Below are positions 22,800 through 35,859 of a stretch of 64,000 bases of DNA, piece after piece. The first letter of the stretch is position 1; each line of letters opens with the position of its first letter. The DNA is taken from contig QAOA01003799.1 of assembly GCA_003255065.1 (NCBI GenBank), positions 98,216 through 162,215 of the forward strand. Reading direction: 5' to 3'. Position numbers and translations under genes: made by a program. This stretch comes from Cercis canadensis. Its lineage: Eukaryota > Streptophyta > Magnoliopsida > Fabales > Fabaceae. Below the pieces are notes generated by a model. The model worked only from the letters and a program-made list of their open reading frames with translations. It was not told where the DNA came from and did not search any database.

Positions 22800-23490
22800 C
22801 CATTTGAGCACTAATCTTGAGACAATTGGAATAGATTTGAATCATCAAAATAATCATTGGTTTATAAATATAATAATTTTAAAAAAATTATTCTCAAATT
22901 TTAATACCTACAAAATAAAAATTAAAAAAAAATCAAAAGCACATGTCATAATTCTATAATAATTCAATTAAAATAAAATATGATTATTTAAAGATTTATG
23001 GAGTGAATTGAAAACATTTCATAAAATAGAATAATGTTATCTAAATACTATTGATTGCAAGTTATTTTATATGGTATATATACTAGTATTTGAATTTAAC
23101 TAATCATATAAAATTAAATTAGATGCAATTGATTTTCTACATAACTAAAATAACACCACCTTATCATATAAAAATAATAATACCACCTTAATCAGTGTAA
23201 GGTGATATGACTAACATAGGCTAGTGTGTAATAAAGGAAGTTTGGGAAGTCCTTATGCATTTTTCTAATATAGTTGCTTTTTCTTCACTATAATAATACC
23301 AATTTACAATACAACCACTCCTATTAGTAAGATGCGATTACTGAACATAATAGGCTCTTGCTACCCCTATAATTAGATTAGATGTATAACTAACTTCTGA
23401 ACAAAAAATTAAGACCCAAAAAAAAAAAAAAAAAACAAAGAGATCTTTGTCAAATGTCATTCAACAATGAACATTGAATATAAATCATCA
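22800..23490. other. AT-rich intergenic DNA
   Basis: Strongly AT-rich with no gene, including an 18-base A run near 23420. It separates the doubtful minus-strand transcript from the ELF3 promoter. Confidence 0.45.
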
Positions 23491-23494
23491 CTGC

Positions 23495-23598
23495 CACGTG
23501 TCTTGCCACAATATAGCACACGTTTTCCACACCAAATTTACTCCCCTATAAAAACTCAATATTAGCTTAATCAATCACATGTTTAACCGAATCACGTG
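23495..23598. promoter_or_regulatory. Two G-boxes upstream of the ELF3 gene
   Basis: Palindromic CACGTG elements lie at 23495-23500 and 23593-23598, about 1.05-1.15 kb upstream of the ELF3 start codon. G-boxes bind bZIP and PIF-type bHLH factors and are common in light- and clock-regulated promoters. Their use here is inferred. Confidence 0.4.
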
Positions 23599-24641
23599 TT
23601 ATTAAGGCAATCTCTTCCCCACGCGGACAAGAAGAGGTTGTGCCAAACTCTCGAGCACAAACCTCCTATAATTGGACCGTGACTTATACCGTACGAAATG
23701 TACCAGAAACGAGACCCTTTTGTAATCTTTGCTTTTGCTAAAAGGACGATTTTTAACGGATCTTCGTCAAAGATTGGCCAAATAATAAGAAAATCCAATA
23801 TGTGGTTACGAAGCTCTCACCTTGCCCTTCCCCTTCGCCAAAGCCAAGACAATGCATGTGAGAGACCCGGTCACTGCCTCCAAACTCATCCTCATCATCC
23901 ACTTTGAATTTGCCATGTTAAACATTGGGGTCCTCCTCTATTTCAGTGTTTTAGCCAACTTGGTAGGGTCACTGAGAATGGAGGTGCTAGAGCTCTCTGA
24001 TACTGAAGGAGAAGAAGGGAATTTTCGTGAATAATTACTAGCTGGGACTCACTGGCCAATCTCTATGCTACATTTGTTCAATCTTTTTTCTTGGTGATGC
24101 TTTATCCAAGGTCGCCTTCTGCTCCTGCTGAATGTATCTCCTCTGCATGTATCTTTCTTCTCTCACTTTTACTGCTACACTTTGCGTGATTTGCAGCTTA
24201 ATTTTTATTAACTTTCCCGGTAATCCTTGCATTTTTGTTTGTTTCTTTCTGATTTTCAGCTAAATGTGTGATTTTTAGATGTGGGTGCTTTTGAATTTCT
24301 GTTTTTACTCTCATTTCTCATGTGCTCCTGCCCTTTTTTAATAATTAACAATCAGAAAACCTGTTTCTCTCAAGTTGGTTGATCTTGTATTGTTTGTAAA
24401 GTAATTGGTTTTTCTTACTGGGTAGGCGTGATTGTTTTGGCTTTTGATGGCTAAATTTTCTGAAAGAACCTGTTTTCAATAAAATAGGTTGAGTTTGGAG
24501 TACTTCTGAAGTGGTTTTTCCTGCTGGAATATTACAGTGGGTTGGCTAGTTTCTATGAAGGGCACTAAACTGGATTTTGCACAATTTGGAGAAAATATGG
24601 ACGGTTTGTGAGTGGATAGAGTATTTAGAAGGAGGAGGAGG

Positions 24642-27600
24642 ATGAAGGGGGGAAATGACGAGGGCAAGGAGATAAACCCAATGTTTCCTAGGCTTCACAT
24701 TAAAGATGCAGAGAAAGGAGGGCCAAAAGCACCCCCAAGGAACAAAATGGCTCTCTATGAACAATTCAGCAAACCTTCTCAAAGTTTTGCTTCTGGGTCG
24801 GCATCCTTGTTTCCTCTTCCGCTCAGGAACAACTGCCAAGTTCCTTCAGCGTCTGACCATGTGAGTCAAGTAGCATTCTTTAAGTTCTTGCCTGTCCTGA
24901 TAAATTGACATAAAAGATTGTATCATAGTAATTCGGATTTAAAATAGGGATAAGAAAGAAACTGCTCTGCTTAACTAATAGTCAGCTATAAAGTCTGATG
25001 CTGTTTGATCTCCGAGTTAATATTTCTCATGCTTAGAATGAATAGGCATAATTTATCTTGTCTTTTAATCCAATCATAGCCTTAATTAGCACTGCTAATA
25101 TAAGGTCTCTACCCCTTCAACCATTTTGAGGCAGGGCAGTGAAATTGTTTAAAGCTCCTTCTGTTGCACTCTTCTTCGTTCCTTACATTTTTTTTTTTGG
25201 ATATAGATTTCTTTCCTAACGTTTATAAGATATAGATTCTAGTAGTAGCAAAAAATGATTCATAATAGGTATTAAATTTCGTGATTATATTAATTGGCAT
25301 TATTACTAGAAGATTATAGAACTTTTGACATATTGTTAAAACTTGTAAAAATGAACAACTAGGAAATCTCAATCATCATTCACATACAAGTAACTGAACA
25401 GTACTAAAATAGTAGTTAAATATGTCCAAATGGAGCAGACAACTGTGCCAACAAAAAAACAAGGTTAAATATAAAGAAAACATATAACTAGAAGGAGGGG
25501 TACTTTACTTGATCTCTATTCCTCTTTTCTTTTAGTCATTTTTCTTGCCTTGTTCTTTTTTGTTCAAATATCTCTTTTTCTGATGTTCTTTGGAAGGACG
25601 CTTGGTTCCTTAAAATCCACCTTCTATTTCAGTCCACCTATCTGTTCCTCTCTCCTTTTACTTTTCCGTATCTTCAAACTATATATTTCACACCTGGGAC
25701 TTTTTCTCCCCTCCTTTATGTTATGGTTGCGTCGGGTTATTTGTTTTGTGTGTGTGTGTTAGGGGGGAGTGCCTTACTTCGGTTCCCATGTAGTTCTGTT
25801 TTTTTTATTTTTTCATTTCTTGAGCAGAAAGTATGGAAAACTGAGCAGCATGCATGCAAAGACATGTACATAAACACTTATGTCTGTAATCACATATCTC
25901 TGAAGTGCTATTAGTATTTTCTGTTCACTCTTTGTAGTATTTTATCATTTTGATTATGATAGTTATACCATGTCATAGGTTGGTAGCAGGCAAAGCATCC
26001 AATTCTGCACCTCTACTGCACCTTCTTATCTGGATGAGAAGATTCATGCTTATCGTTCCAGGGAAGTTAACTTCAACAAATTGAAGGTGAGTCATGAATT
26101 AAAACTCATGAGACCTTCATGTTATTCAATTTTGAACTGCAAGTGTCCATCTTCATTGACTGGTAAATGCAATTTGTTTCAGCCAGATGATTTATTCAAT
26201 TGTAAATATTCTCTGCAAAAATTTGATGGTGAAGATGATTTTATAACTCCTGATTCTGCTCATGGAAGAAAATCATGCTGTAGCATCAGCCAGAATAATG
26301 AAGATGAAGAAAAACTTGCTCACCTTAAATCAAGCTATTCACTAAAAAGTCAAAATTCTTTAAGAAAGACGGTATACTCAACTGGCTCCATAAAACTGAA
26401 GTCGGCACAATATGGGAAGAACCAGAAAGAAGAGCATTCAGAAGTCAGTCAAACTAATCAGAAACCAGAAGAAGGGTCTCCTCATCCATTAGCTGGTTTT
26501 GGTGATATGACAGATGCATCATCAATCTCATCAATTGAAGTTAGGACTCCTAAATCACTGAAGTCTTTGAATGAAAAAATTAAAAGTATTTCTGTAGATA
26601 GTTTTAAAATATTGCAAGGTGGCAATGCCCATACACATAAAGAGAATGCTCTCAGAGACAAAATCAACCTTAGGGATGGTTACTTGGAGAAGATGGCGGT
26701 GAGTGATGTTCACAAACATCCTGATGGGCTAGAAATTGGTAGCAAGTGCTATCAGGTCAAGAGAGGCAGCCATAAAGATGTTGATATGTATAGACAGTAC
26801 GATGTGTCAAATAAGCCCATCTCAGACTCTTTCTTGGGCATGGATTTTTCCCCTGATGATGTTCTTGGAGTTATTGGTGAAAAAAAATTTTGGAAAGCAA
26901 GAAGAACTATCATCAAGTAAGTTTATCTGTCTTGTAATATTTTTTTCTAATGATTTAGCCTTTCCCTCTGTTCATTAAACTATTTAAATTTAAATGTGAA
27001 CTCCGCTGAGTTTTCTGTTAGTGTTTACAGATACCCTGTGAATTTTTGATTCAACAATTCTGTTTGAGAGCCTGCCAATGTGGGAGAATCAATCTCTGTC
27101 TTCTGTATTCAATAGATTATAGATGAGGGATGCTTTGTTTTTTTCCAATTCCACTAAATAAATTAATCAAGGTGAAATATTACTTATTTATATGCATCTG
27201 AACATTGTCTCTTTTCAAATGTGCATCCAAACTGAATGATCATAAGTGGACAATGGATATATCTAGAACCTGTAGCTCTAAGCAATAGTTAATTTGTTAA
27301 ATTTTAAAAACAACAGCACCTAATAAAAGCAACCAACACATTTTGCTAAAAACAGAGATGAAAGAACCTATTTTCAGGTGATATATGCTACGTCGCACAG
27401 ACCTAAAAATTTTGCTTCTGTTACTTTGAGTTTCCGACATTTAGTTGGTATACAGATGCATTATAGCCCGTGTCTTGTTCTTTTAGGTTCTAAATACCAA
27501 TGGCTTAAAGGCTTGGAGTTTTAAGAAGAGCCTCTTTGGCTTTTCTGGACAGCTTGGTCCTATTGCATATAATGGATTAATAACTGTTTGCAAGATGTTT

Positions 27601-29399
27601 ACTGAATCATTGGACACCATATATATATATATGTAATCTTGTGTTTGTGTGTGTGTGTTTTTGCCCAATAGCATTGCTATTTTTGCTGAAAAATTTATTT
27701 GTATCTTCCAGCAAGAAGGAAATTGATTTCAGCTGTGTTGGTGTTATGTGAAACATTTATTATTTCCATGGTAAAACTTTTGTTTATCATTCTTGCAACT
27801 GGTTGTTTCTGGCCTACGTTTCTTCCTTTTCTCTTTTCTAAAGCCAATAGTTCCTATTTATCAGAAAATTAATGAAGAGCTTTCTTCAGTTGCCATTTTG
27901 CACCTGCATTTGTCTTCTGGTGCATCCTATATCTTTGCACTTTCCCTCATAGTCAGGCCCCTCGCCCAACTTGCAAAAAGAAAAGAAAAGACTCAAAAGA
28001 TCCCAGTCTTGTATTTTAGTACGTCATCTATTTGCCAAGTTTATTATATTCAAAGTGCTTTTGCTTTCAAGTACCTAAGTTTTGGAAGCAGTATCAGATT
28101 TCACCTAGCATTTTCATAATTTTTATTCATTTGTTAATATTTTATTTTTCTCTGTGGCTACGCACTTTGATCTAACAGTTGTTTTGCTATTTTCAGTCAA
28201 CAGAGAATCTTCTTTGTGCAAGTGTTCGAGTTGCATAGACTGATAAAGGTAACTGCCAGATATGATACTATTGGCTGTTTCCTTAATTGAATATGTTTTT
28301 GTTTGTGTGAATTTCTTGGTGTTTTTCAGTCAGATTGTCAATTTCTGAGAAGAAAGTACAATATTTCTTAAAACTGGAACAGGTACAAAGATCATTTGCT
28401 GGATCACCCCATCTATTACTTGAAGATAACCTTCTATTGAGCAAACCTTCAGTAAAAGTATCTGCACTAAAGAAATTACAATCTGAATCTGTCACTGAAC
28501 GATCATCCTCAATTGTCAAACTGAATGGTAAATCTGAGAAGCCTACTACTTCTGAGCTTGCGGAAAATAATCCAGTTGTGAAGATTCCCCTTCCTTGTGT
28601 CAGCAACAGTATGAGCAAAGGCCTCGTTAACCAGATGTCAAATAATGGTCATCATTCAGGAAGCCCTCAGATAGCCCCTGCAGCAATGAATAACAAACAG
28701 TCTTCATGTTGTATCTACCCACCACCAGGAAATCAGTGGTTAGTTCCTGTCATGTCCCCATCTGAAGGCCTTGTATACAAGCCAATCATAGGGTCATGCC
28801 CTCCAAATGTAGGTTTCATGGCACCAGTTTATGGTGCTTGTGGCCCTATGAGCCTCAATTCAGGAAGCAAGGATGTTTCAGATTCAGCTCATGTTATTCT
28901 ACCTTCTCACCAAGGGATTGGAATTCTTTCTGGCACACCTTTACCCCAGTTCTTCCCACCGCTTGTCCCACCGATAATGCATCCATCTATATCTGGTTCA
29001 GCAATAGAGCAAATGACCCCTTTAACTAAGATGCTGTCTAGTGGTCCTGAAAATCACCCGTCAACTGGAGATGTCGATTCTGCAATATTGAACCAAAGCT
29101 CATGTAACATTTCCAGCCAGATGAGTAAAGTGATGTCAACTGAGGTTAAACATTTTAACTCATCCAAAGTGTTACAGAGAAGTACAGCTAGTAGTCCAAC
29201 TAAGAGGATGAAAGGAGATGTACTTCCTTTGTTTCCTGTGGCACCAACATTTTGGACGCCAGCTCCAGCAGATCAGAATACACTAGTTATTGACCACCAG
29301 CCACGAGTAATCAAAGCTTTACCTCACAATCCAAGATTAGCAACGGAATCAGCAGCCAGAATATTCAGGTCAATACAAGAAGAAAGAAAACATTTGTAA
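24642..29399 (+). CDS. ELF3: EARLY FLOWERING 3 family protein, evening-complex scaffold
   Basis: Four coding exons: 24642-24860, 25979-26916, 28197-28248 and 28383-29399, all GT-AG, giving 741 residues. Conserved blocks in order: the N-terminal [18 protein letters not shown] and [10 protein letters not shown] block; a Ser-rich middle; [19 protein letters not shown]; the short exon-3 block [17 protein letters not shown]; and the C-terminal [17 protein letters not shown] then [13 protein letters not shown]. These are diagnostic of ELF3, the nuclear scaffold that joins ELF4 and LUX in the evening complex, gating light input and growth at night. There is no polyglutamine run. By gene neighbourhood it matches the Arabidopsis ELF3 paralogue EEC (At3g21320), but the full length and both conserved ends suggest an undivided ELF3/EEC ancestor-type gene. 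Intron 2 (26917-28196) carries TA and GT microsatellites near 27620-27660. Confidence 0.93.
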
Positions 29400-30120
29400 T
29401 TAGTTTATTTCATTCATTTTATGACTGTTAACTTGAAATATTCCAATGTGACAAATGTACCCTGTCACTCTAATTTTGTATCTATAGGCAGTTTTTTCTT
29501 TTTTCTGATAAGTTATAAATTACATATGTTGTACGGTATTTGGAAAATAGAAACTTAGTCTAGCTCTAGCTTGAGGAATTTGTGTTCTTGACCAAGATAT
29601 TACATTTGCTCTGTGTGTTGTGAAACATACGAACTTATCATATCCTTCTGTCTTCCTTAGCATATGGATATCTGTTTAGCAACAGTGAGATTTCATGGTT
29701 CACCTTGTTAAAAGACTCAAATGTATTTATTCTTTTCTTGATGTAAAAATGAATCTATTGTATCGTTGAAAAGCCTCTTTTTTTTTTTTTTTTTTGTCTT
29801 AATGTTTTGTCTCTTATGACTTTTTTTTGCGTGAATCCATCTGGTTTCTTTTCTATGTCTCATTTTCAAGAGCTCTGCATAAGCCATCGCAGGATGCCAA
29901 AGACAATATACGTGATATGATGTGAATGGAAAAATTAAATTAGACGGGGATTAAGAAGATAAAAAAGAAAAAAGATCAATGTCACAACGCAAATTACATG
30001 GCTAAAGGTTCATTATACTAGTATAAATTGCAACCCGCATACTATCAGAAATAAGAACAAACCAACAATTTTTATTTTTCTTGCAAAATTTATCTGTAGT
30101 TGGATTAACAAGAATATGTT
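29400..30120. other. 3' flank of the ELF3 gene
   Basis: It should include the ELF3 3' untranslated region. It contains a long T run near 29780-29796. No gene was seen. Confidence 0.5.
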
Positions 30121-30124
30121 TGTC

Positions 30125-30700
30125 AGTAACTTTGTTTTTCTTTTTGGTTAAAGTAAATTTGTTTCTTTACAAGTAATAATGTTAGTAAGCGCCATGGGGG
30201 CAACCCAATAATATATTATGTATTCAAAGAAAACGTTAACACCTTGGAAAGAAAACAAACAACTCCAAAAGGTAAACCCGTTGTGCACCAATAATACAAA
30301 CTCAAGAAATAACTCTTAAAACTTAACAGATTATTTTCGCTACTGGAAATAGTGACATAAGATCATTTCTCTTGAGCCAAATACTCCACGTAACACAAGC
30401 TGGAATCACTCTCCAGATCCAATTCCAAACACTCTTTATAGCACCAGAGATGCAACTCAAACAACACAAGCACTCCCTCATATTATCAGTAGCATTTTTC
30501 TTTCTTCTTGATTCCCAGCATGACAAATCACGCATAGCCTTGAAAGCATTTTACAGCACAGAATTGTGTTAACCCATCCGTCTAAACCATAAATGTTACA
30601 TGACGTACTTGCTCCTCAACCTTCTTTCAGTATGCAAACATCTGAAGAGTTCGGATATTAATTTAATCATATGAAATGGCATCGATGGTAATCCACAACT
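30125..30700 (-). mobile_element. LINE remnant, 3' end with zf-RVT region
   Basis: The minus strand encodes IWRVIPACVTWSIWLKRNDL (30323-30535), the signature of the extreme C-terminus of plant L1-type ORF2 proteins downstream of the zf-RVT Cys/His block. Further 5' on the same strand, degenerate sequence reads GWVNTILCC, like the start of that zinc-binding block. On the 3' side come a TTGGGTTGCCCCC-like tail and an ACCAAAAAG end near 30145. It is 5'-truncated and eroded; no reverse-transcriptase core is present. Confidence 0.6.
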
Positions 30701-31591
30701 GAAGGTTGCCAAGCATGAGTTCAACCCATTGGTAATGCCTGCATAAACATGATTTTAAGAGAAAACATTTGCATGTTATTGTGCAACAACGTTGTCATCA
30801 ATGCATGCTTGACAATGCTATCTTATATATTGATTTTGTAGATTTAAGCAAGTCCAGGGACCAAAATATATCATTAGCCACACCTTGCACGGAAAAGCTG
30901 TATTGTCCCTTTTATCACCTTGAAGACCCAATCTTGTATTAAGCTTGTGTTGCCCTGATACACACATCAGAAACTCGAAAGTAAGAAAGGAAGGAAGGAA
31001 AAGAACGAACAAATGAAAGACAGTAAAATTGAGAAACGTTTAAAATTAGTTAGCTGTCCAATGGATTTATGACTTTTAATTCATACTGTATACGGCCTTA
31101 ATGCATCACATAAATTGGGCAAAAGGTAATTTTCTAGAAGTGACTTCTGTTTTTGACTGGATTGTTTCATTTTGTGCAGTGGGGACTTTTCGAGAGGCTC
31201 GAGGGGCAGGTAACTATGCTGAACAGAAATATAAAAAAAGCCAGGTCAAGTAATCTTATTGTAGTTTTATATAACAACGGATGCAAGTCATTGGTAATCC
31301 CGCTGAACCACAGATTCAATGTGCATGTCCATCTAATTCTGTACTTGGTATTCATTTTCATAACAAGAATCATCATTCCAGTTGGCAGCCAAGTTCATGA
31401 AGAAATAATGCAATTTCTTTTGACAATTGCTTTGTCTTTTTATTTAAACCCAATCCACTAAATTGGTGCATTAGATGTTTTGTACAAAAACACAGCCACA
31501 GAGTTCATCAGGCATACAAACTGGCCCGAAATGTAGCACAGAAAGAGAGATGGTGTCTGACCTTGAAATGGAAAGGTCAGTTGATTACAGA

Positions 31592-34500
31592 TCAACAAAG
31601 TTCCAGCAGGCAAACACACTCAATGTGAGGTGTGTGTGGGAACATGTCTACAGACTGTAGTCGTTTTAACTTGTAACATCCGTTTATATTTTGTTCTATC
31701 TGCACAAAGTTTTCAACAGCTCAAATAATTGAAATCTCAAAGAACAACAGCTAGTATATAATAGTAAAACATACCACACCATGACAGAGATAATCAAGGT
31801 CACGTGCACATGTGGCAGGATTGCATGATACATACACTATGCGAGGCACCTTAAGCTTTAGCAGGAATTTAATCAACTTCATGTGCATGCCTGGACGGTT
31901 TGGATCTGCATCAATTTAACATTTGTTAGAGATGTCTGTCTCTGCGATCACATGAATTGAAACAACCAATTTTGCGATCTTCAGTTCAAACACAACTTTT
32001 GACTTTATGTAAGAGTAGGTATGATCAGTGTGTATTACTAAAATGGAGCCAAGTTACTTCTGTTGGCACCCCAGTTATGTTGAAAATATGTCTATCCAAG
32101 CACACAGTATAAGCCTCTGCATCTCCACTCACACACATGACATAAAAAGAATGCCAGTTCCTCCCAAATGAATATAATTACTCTTTAGTATAGGAAGCTT
32201 CAAGCTTGATAAATTTACATTGGCAAGATTTCTATCATCTACTTGCTATCTTGAAACGGCATTCATGCTATCACAATTTTTTTTTTTTTTCTGAAAAAAT
32301 TACAGCACTCCCAATAAGTTGAACCATATATCTATATCATACTTCTGAAATCCAATAAAGAATATACCCGAGTAAGTAGCTTAGCAGTATAGCAAAAAAA
32401 CAAAAACGAAAAAAAAAGAGAAAAGAAAAGAAAAGAAAAATTTGTATCAAACTAAGGATTATTGAAAGAAAACAATTCAACAAAAAAAATAAGGAACCTC
32501 AGAGGAATAAAACCTGAAATGACAATGTCGGGCTTAGGAAAATTGTTCCCAAAATTTTCATCAATTTTATTGAGATCTCCCTGAACAAATGTAGCATTTT
32601 GGATTCCATTTATCTTGGCATTAAGACAGGCATCTCTGATGGCTTGAGGAACTACTTCATAGCCATAAACATGTCTGACACTGAGACGTTGAAAAAAATA
32701 GCAAGAAATGTCAGTGTACTGTATTACTTAGAATCAGATGAGATGAGAATATTCTTACATTCTTAGTACTGACCTAAAATGGAAAAATCAAATAAAAAGA
32801 AGAGATTACCTTCTAGCAAGGGTGAGACCTATGGTGCCTGTCCCACAAAACAGGTCAAGGACAATCTCTGAGCCATCTCCTCTGATTCCAGCACAATCTT
32901 CTATAAGTTTATATAAAACCTCTGCCTAAAAGAAAATAGATTTGCTCATCATCATTGATAACTTACATGATTAAATAATTTAAATTTAAGAAAGATACAA
33001 CAGGAAAATAATTTCAAAGTGGATCTGGGTTGTTAATAGCATGTTAAATTTCTTGGCATATTGCATACCTGACGAGTGTTTGTTTGGAAGAAAGAGTTTG
33101 CAGATATTTGGAATGTAAGCCCTCTTAAGGTCTCTGTAATGCTAGATTTCCCATACAGTGTGTGTTCTTCCTCCCCAACAGATGTGTTACCAACAGAAGT
33201 ATTCACATTGTTTACGATGCTTACCTATCATTCATGCAAGTGGAGAAACTTGAATAGTATTGAAAAACAATGTATACATTCTGATCGTTTGGACTTAAAA
33301 CTTGAATTTTGCGAAATTTGTTAGAGAGACCCCTTATATACATCCCCTTCATGCCTTCAGAAAGAAGTACATTGTAGAGAAGCAGGAGCTAAAGGTATAT
33401 CAATGAGCAGAAGTAATTAAAAAATTTAAGCACCAACCACTTCAAGAAACCCAGAAACTTTATCAACTAGGGGCTGTAGTAGCTCCGGCTTGTAGGAAGA
33501 AGTCACAAAGTTGACCATAACTTCGGGCAGACCAGTATTGACATGTCTGGAACAAAAATATATCTGTTAGCATTAAAAAGGAAAACAATATGTCCTTCAA
33601 AGATCAAAGAACATGTGGATGGCATGAGTGTAAAGCATGTGCGCATATAAATAACTATAGACACTATTTAGCTCAGGCCATTATGTCTTGCTATTACACT
33701 TAATTTCATTTTGGATTTATGGTCAATAACCTTTTCACCTATAAGTATGCAACTAATGCAATGAAAAGAACCACGTAAATTATGTGGTCACATGTGTGCA
33801 AATCAACAAGAAAGTAAAAGAATTACAAAAATTAAAATATTATCTCCTCATTTCTTCTCCTCATCATTTTCTTCTCTTTTCTGTAAGTATCCGGTTAATA
33901 TTCAACATGCTTTAGGTCAGCCTAATCAGTTCAGTGATTGCATATATCCATTGCATCTTCAAAATCTATCCCTGTGATTTACCACTTATTCTCATTCCTC
34001 CGCTGATCAGACCAAATTTCTCTTTCTCTTGCTTAATTCTGTTACAGAAAATAGGACTTATCTCTACTGATATGTGTATGACTTGTGGTTATATTGTTTG
34101 AGCATTGTCTATGAGTAATTGAGTATAAGATATGAGAACTACAGTATCCACATATATCTGAAACAATGAAATCTGATATTAGAAGATATCACAGATATAC
34201 GGTATACCTTCCAGTTCTTAGCATCAAATGCTTTAGAAATCCAGCATGTGAATGAACATCATAGGGAGAAAGGCCAAGTTGGGGATCTCTCCAACAACCT
34301 TGGATTGCTGCAAGAACCTACTCAGATTTTCAAGTCAGGAGCATGCATTTCCCCTAATTCACTGAATAAACGTCCAAGATACAATATCAACCTCAAATGA
34401 AAAATGAATCTGTATATCCCGGTCATAAATACATGGATTTACATATCAACTATACAGGCTGCTGAAAAAAAAAACACGCATACCTTATTGGCAGGATCAA

Positions 34501-35714
34501 TTTGCAGTCCTAGTGCATAACTTCTGCTATCATTATGTCTTTCGAGCAACAATTCTTTAGGTAACCATCTCTGGGAACCAAATGAGAATTCCATCTAAAG
34601 AAGTAGGAAAGCAGAAGCTATTCAGCAGTTGTACATACATAAGTATAAAGATCTTTCTTGCACTAGCTAAACACAGCTAGAGGTGTTAAGATTACTAACG
34701 CATCAATATTAAACAAACGGATAGTCAAGCTAAGAGTTAGGAAGACCTGTTTGCATCAAGTATATTATGGAAACCAGTCTGCTTGTAATAATTAAGGCTT
34801 TTAATTCAACAAATGGTACGCATTACATTAATAATGATGTATCAAAGACAATCACTCTGTGCGGATCAGATGCATTCTACAACAACTTGTGTATTTAAAA
34901 AAAATTCACTTGGAAGAAGGTAACAAAAAGAGTAGAACAGAATTTCTTTTCAAAAAAAATCCCAGCGTGATGACGAGGAAGCAACGTTTTGGTTAAGACC
35001 TTATATAACAATGTCTAATACAGCAGCACCAACCTTATTTCTGTAGTGAAACTGAATATCACATGGAACAATAGGCTTCATAATGTCGTGTAATTCCAAT
35101 TCCTTTTGAGAAAACCTTCCAACGTGTACCACCAACTCACGAACTTGCTCCTCCTTAGCTCTCAGCTGAGCCTCATAGGACAAATTTTGAGTCTTACATC
35201 CACCACAATAAGGAGCATACTCACAAGGGGCATCCACAATGTCCCAAGGAGGAGATATCGTCTTTACCTTAGTCACCTGCTCTTCTTAAAACCAAATTAA
35301 AAAAACACATAGAGAACCCAAATGAGAGAAAGTTTCAATCTTTTCCCTTTTCACAAAAACCAAGCCCAACCCAGAAATTACCTCGGCATAATTCCCCTTC
35401 TTGCGAGTGATGCGGCCAATAAATCGCTCGCCGGGAAGTGCACGGTCGCACATGACGACGAACCCAGTGTCAGCCACCTTGCACAGGCCCTTCCCTTTGA
35501 AAGCCAAGGATTCACAGACCAATTCCAATGTTTGGCCTCGCCTTGGGAAATATGAATTTGGCTTATCGGTTTTGCTTGTGTTGGGTTGGGCTTCTTCTAA
35601 GTCTTCGGCGAGAGAGCAAGAAAAAGAGGATAGAGAACATGAAGGTCGCAGCTTTGGAATGCGTGGCAAAGTGGTGCTTAGGTGCCTGAAGCATTGGCTT
35701 GGTATGGTGGCCAT
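31592..35714 (-). CDS. TrmA/RlmD-type RNA 5-methyluridine methyltransferase
   Basis: Ten exons on the minus strand: 35714-35382, 35276-35034, 34594-34484, 34317-34208, 33546-33438, 33224-33069, 32925-32810, 32680-32514, 31905-31775 and 31699-31592, giving 527 residues. All boundaries are GT-AG and in phase. An N-terminal Ser/Pro-rich presequence (possible transit peptide) precedes a TRAM-like domain. Next come a [10 protein letters not shown] cluster, the iron-sulphur cysteines of this family, and a Rossmann core with SAM motif [11 protein letters not shown]. The motif [12 protein letters not shown] holds the catalytic cysteine and [12 protein letters not shown] the general-base Glu. The family uses SAM to methylate C5 of uridine in tRNA or rRNA. 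It resembles Arabidopsis At3g21300. The start at 35714 was preferred to an in-frame ATG 14 codons upstream because the homologue begins near it. Converges tail-to-tail with the ELF3 gene. Confidence 0.93.
32280..32440. repeat. Poly-T and A/G-rich simple repeats in an intron
   Basis: A T run near 32278-32291 and an AAAAGAAAAGAAAAG tract near 32415-32438 lie within the intron between exons 8 and 9 of the methyltransferase gene. Confidence 0.7.
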
Positions 35715-35845
35715 TTCGCGGTGGTTTGCAGCTTGCAGCTGCAGTTGGAAGCACAAGACAGAACAAGATTGTCACGATAAGGGGACAGTTTCTAGTTTCG
35801 TAATTGGGCGGTTTCAAGCTAACTTGTACAAATAAAACTTGATCA

Positions 35846-35851
35846 TGGGCC
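35846..35851. promoter_or_regulatory. Site II-like TGGGCC element upstream of the methyltransferase
   Basis: TGGGCC lies about 130 bp upstream of the methyltransferase ATG. This element is enriched in plant promoters of translation- and organelle-related genes. The role here is inferred from position. Confidence 0.3.
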
Positions 35852-35859
35852 GGGTAATC

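Noticed and set aside
23698-24034. Short reading frames upstream of ELF3
   Set aside because: No domains and no splice signals linking them to ELF3; the conserved ELF3 N-terminus starts at 24642.
28796-29029. Second frame inside ELF3 exon 4
   Set aside because: Shadow of the conserved ELF3 coding frame.
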